Shown here piece by piece: positions 33,571 to 34,448 of a DNA stretch of 34,448 bases. How positions within the stretch are numbered: position 1 is the stretch's first letter; each line of letters begins with the position of its first letter. Below the pieces are notes generated by a model that was not told where the DNA came from, searched no databases, and worked only from the letters and a program-made list of their open reading frames with translations. Origin of the DNA: an uncultured Muribaculaceae bacterium (lineage in GTDB: Bacteria > Bacteroidota > Bacteroidia > Bacteroidales > Muribaculaceae); the NCBI GenBank assembly GCA_910588035.1, contig CAJUPY010000024.1, positions 1 through 34,448 of the forward strand. The letters are read 5' to 3'. The translations under genes were made by a program, and so were the position numbers.

Positions 33571-33603
33571 CAAAGTTACGAATTTTTAACCGCATGGCGA
33601 CAA
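33571..33603 (-). promoter_or_regulatory. MATE gene promoter, implying a very short leader
   Basis: On the minus strand, TAACTTTG (33578-33571) has a TTG at 33603-33601, 22 bp upstream. The predicted start falls near 33564, only a few bases before the ATG at 33561. Confidence 0.6.
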
Positions 33604-33637
33604 CCAAATCATTTGCCGCAGCGTTTTTCAATGTACG

Positions 33638-33979
33638 ATGAGACTCAATCTTAAAAATATAGCGTTGCCGGTGCTGGCTCTATTCTCATCGGCTGTTTCG
33701 GCACATACGCCGGCAACGGCCGGCGACACCTTGGTGAACAACGCGGCCGAGGTCGACAACCGCCCATTTCTCAAACGGATGTTCAAAGATTTCCCTATCG
33801 TATACACCGACACAGCCTACACCGCCCCCGACTATATATTTGTCATAAAATGTACCCTGATGAACCATTCATGGCACCTTCACCACGGATCAAAGATAAA
33901 ACCACTCGGCGATTCGGCCGACATCAAAGACTCTCACTCCGACCGTCCCATGGTCCGGTTCCGGAAAACACACAGATAA
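33638..33979 (+). CDS. Small secreted protein, possibly a truncated DUF4421-like gene
   Basis: 113 residues with a clear signal peptide (LKNIALPVLALFSSAVSA) and a short mature part. The segment PIVYTDTAYTAPDYIF recalls the start of DUF4421 outer-membrane-type proteins (a DTxYIxP...YNF pattern), which are normally about 300 residues or more; the sequence then turns basic and His-rich and stops. It may be a remnant of such a gene, or an unrelated small protein. An upstream ATG at 33631 is out of frame. No clear promoter found; it is divergent from the MATE gene. Confidence 0.5.
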   Translation: MRLNLKNIALPVLALFSSAVSAHTPATAGDTLVNNAAEVDNRPFLKRMFKDFPIVYTDTAYTAPDYIFVIKCTLMNHSWHLHHGSKIKPLGDSADIKDSHSDRPMVRFRKTHR

Positions 33980-34055
33980 GACTGTCATAACGATTCCACT
34001 TCCGCCAGTTGCCCCGCAGCTGTCGTGAGTCAGATGATACCGTTGTCACACCGAT

Positions 34056-34165
34056 GTCGTCCGTCAGGACGACGATTCCCGAGTAACCGCGGTACGCCGT
34101 TAGGCGTGCCCGGTAAGTCACAGACCTAAGATGTGGCGTCCGATTTAAGGACGCCGATTAAATCA
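34056..34165. repeat. 110-nt structured repeat, copy 1
   Basis: Starts with GTCGTCC and ends with GATTAAATCA. Three stem-loops follow each other: GTCGTCC-GTCA-GGACGAC, a GGTACGCC-GTTA-GGCGTGCC stem with one G-T pair, and GGCGTCC-(7 nt)-GGACGCC. The second copy begins 155 nt downstream and is nearly identical. No long ORF crosses it. Confidence 0.85.
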
Positions 34166-34210
34166 CACCTCGTTCCCCACCTATTTTCATCCGCTAGTCA
34201 CCCCACCGAG

Positions 34211-34319
34211 GTCGTCCGGCCAGGACGACGATTCCCGAGTAACCGCGGTACGCCGTTAGGCGTGCCCGGCAAGTCACTGACCAAAGAAGTGGCGTCCGCA
34301 AAGGACGCCGATTAAATCA
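34211..34319. repeat. 109-nt structured repeat, copy 2
   Basis: Same three stem-loops as copy 1. The differences I see all fall in loops or unpaired linkers (loop 1 GTCA to GGCCA, loop 3 shortened, a few linker changes), while all stem bases are kept. Both copies are preceded by a TCAC-C-rich flank. Confidence 0.85.
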
Positions 34320-34448
34320 TAGTTCACACCTAACACCCTGCCTTCCACTATATTCCCCGCCCATTCCCGCCACATTTCCCATTTCCACCACATAGAAATT
34401 CCCATAACTTTCCGTCGCACACCCCACCACCACACCTTACCTTTGCCA
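34320..34448 (+). other. G-poor intergenic tail with a possible -7 box at the edge
   Basis: About 130 nt very rich in C and A/T and almost without G on this strand; no ORF. TACCTTTG at 34438-34445 fits the -7 consensus and suggests a plus-strand gene starting just beyond the window, but no TTG box lies 19-22 bp upstream. Confidence 0.35.

Noticed and set aside
34056..34319. Repeats as a CRISPR array
   Set aside because: Only two units of about 110 nt with internal stems and no uniform short repeat/spacer pattern; no cas genes.

Overview
The window looks like a chromosomal segment of a Bacteroidota (Bacteroidales) genome, plausibly Muribaculaceae or a relative. Evidence for this: at least seven start regions carry the Bacteroidota promoter pattern (TTTG/TTG, 18-22 bp, then TAnnTTTG); Shine-Dalgarno sequences are scarce; and several families are typical of the phylum (DUF3244, DUF4919, DUF4369, DUF2156, TPR-transmembrane-HTH regulators, and the conserved ECF sigma factor). 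The species placement is inference from sequence style only. No rRNA, tRNA, CRISPR array, transposase or phage gene was seen.

Layout. (1) 1-3776, minus strand and visibly AT-richer than the rest: a secreted C13 (legumain/caspase-fold) cysteine peptidase cut by the window edge, a small secreted DUF3244-like protein, and a membrane TPR/HTH regulator. (2) 4030-7139, plus: alanine dehydrogenase, a TGS-domain nucleoside kinase and a 56-aa membrane peptide. (3) 7133-12036, minus: an operon of mannose-1-phosphate guanylyltransferase, RuvB, a polysaccharide flippase and a GT4 glycosyltransferase. (4) 12302-14306, plus: greA, a HIT hydrolase and a redoxin-fold lipoprotein without catalytic cysteines, ended by a strong terminator. 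(5) 14427-18812, plus: a DUF2156 protein, then a lipoprotein / ABC ATPase / FtsX-like permease set. (6) 18921-24724, plus, with its own promoter: a two-TM protein, a tail-anchored J-like protein without HPD, a large Hsp70 with an extra domain, and a pseudokinase-AAA+ fusion. (7) 24737-25956, minus: a DUF4919 protein and a small membrane protein. (8) 26381-26887, plus: an ECF sigma factor behind a long AT-rich leader. (9) 27055-33561, minus: an SPFH-tail-like coiled-coil membrane protein, two secreted glycoside hydrolases (six-hairpin type and GH31) and a MATE exporter. (10) 33638-34448: a small secreted ORF, two copies of a strongly structured 110-nt repeat, and a G-poor tail with a possible promoter box at the edge.

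The most interesting locus is region 6. Three ATPase/chaperone-type modules (J-like, Hsp70, AAA+) are tightly packed behind one promoter together with a small membrane protein. The J-like protein has lost HPD and gained a C-terminal membrane anchor, the Hsp70 has about 100 residues inserted between its nucleotide-binding and substrate-binding domains, and the AAA+ protein carries a kinase-fold domain lacking the catalytic aspartates. I infer a membrane-associated protein-remodelling machine; I know of no described system with this composition, but I could not search.
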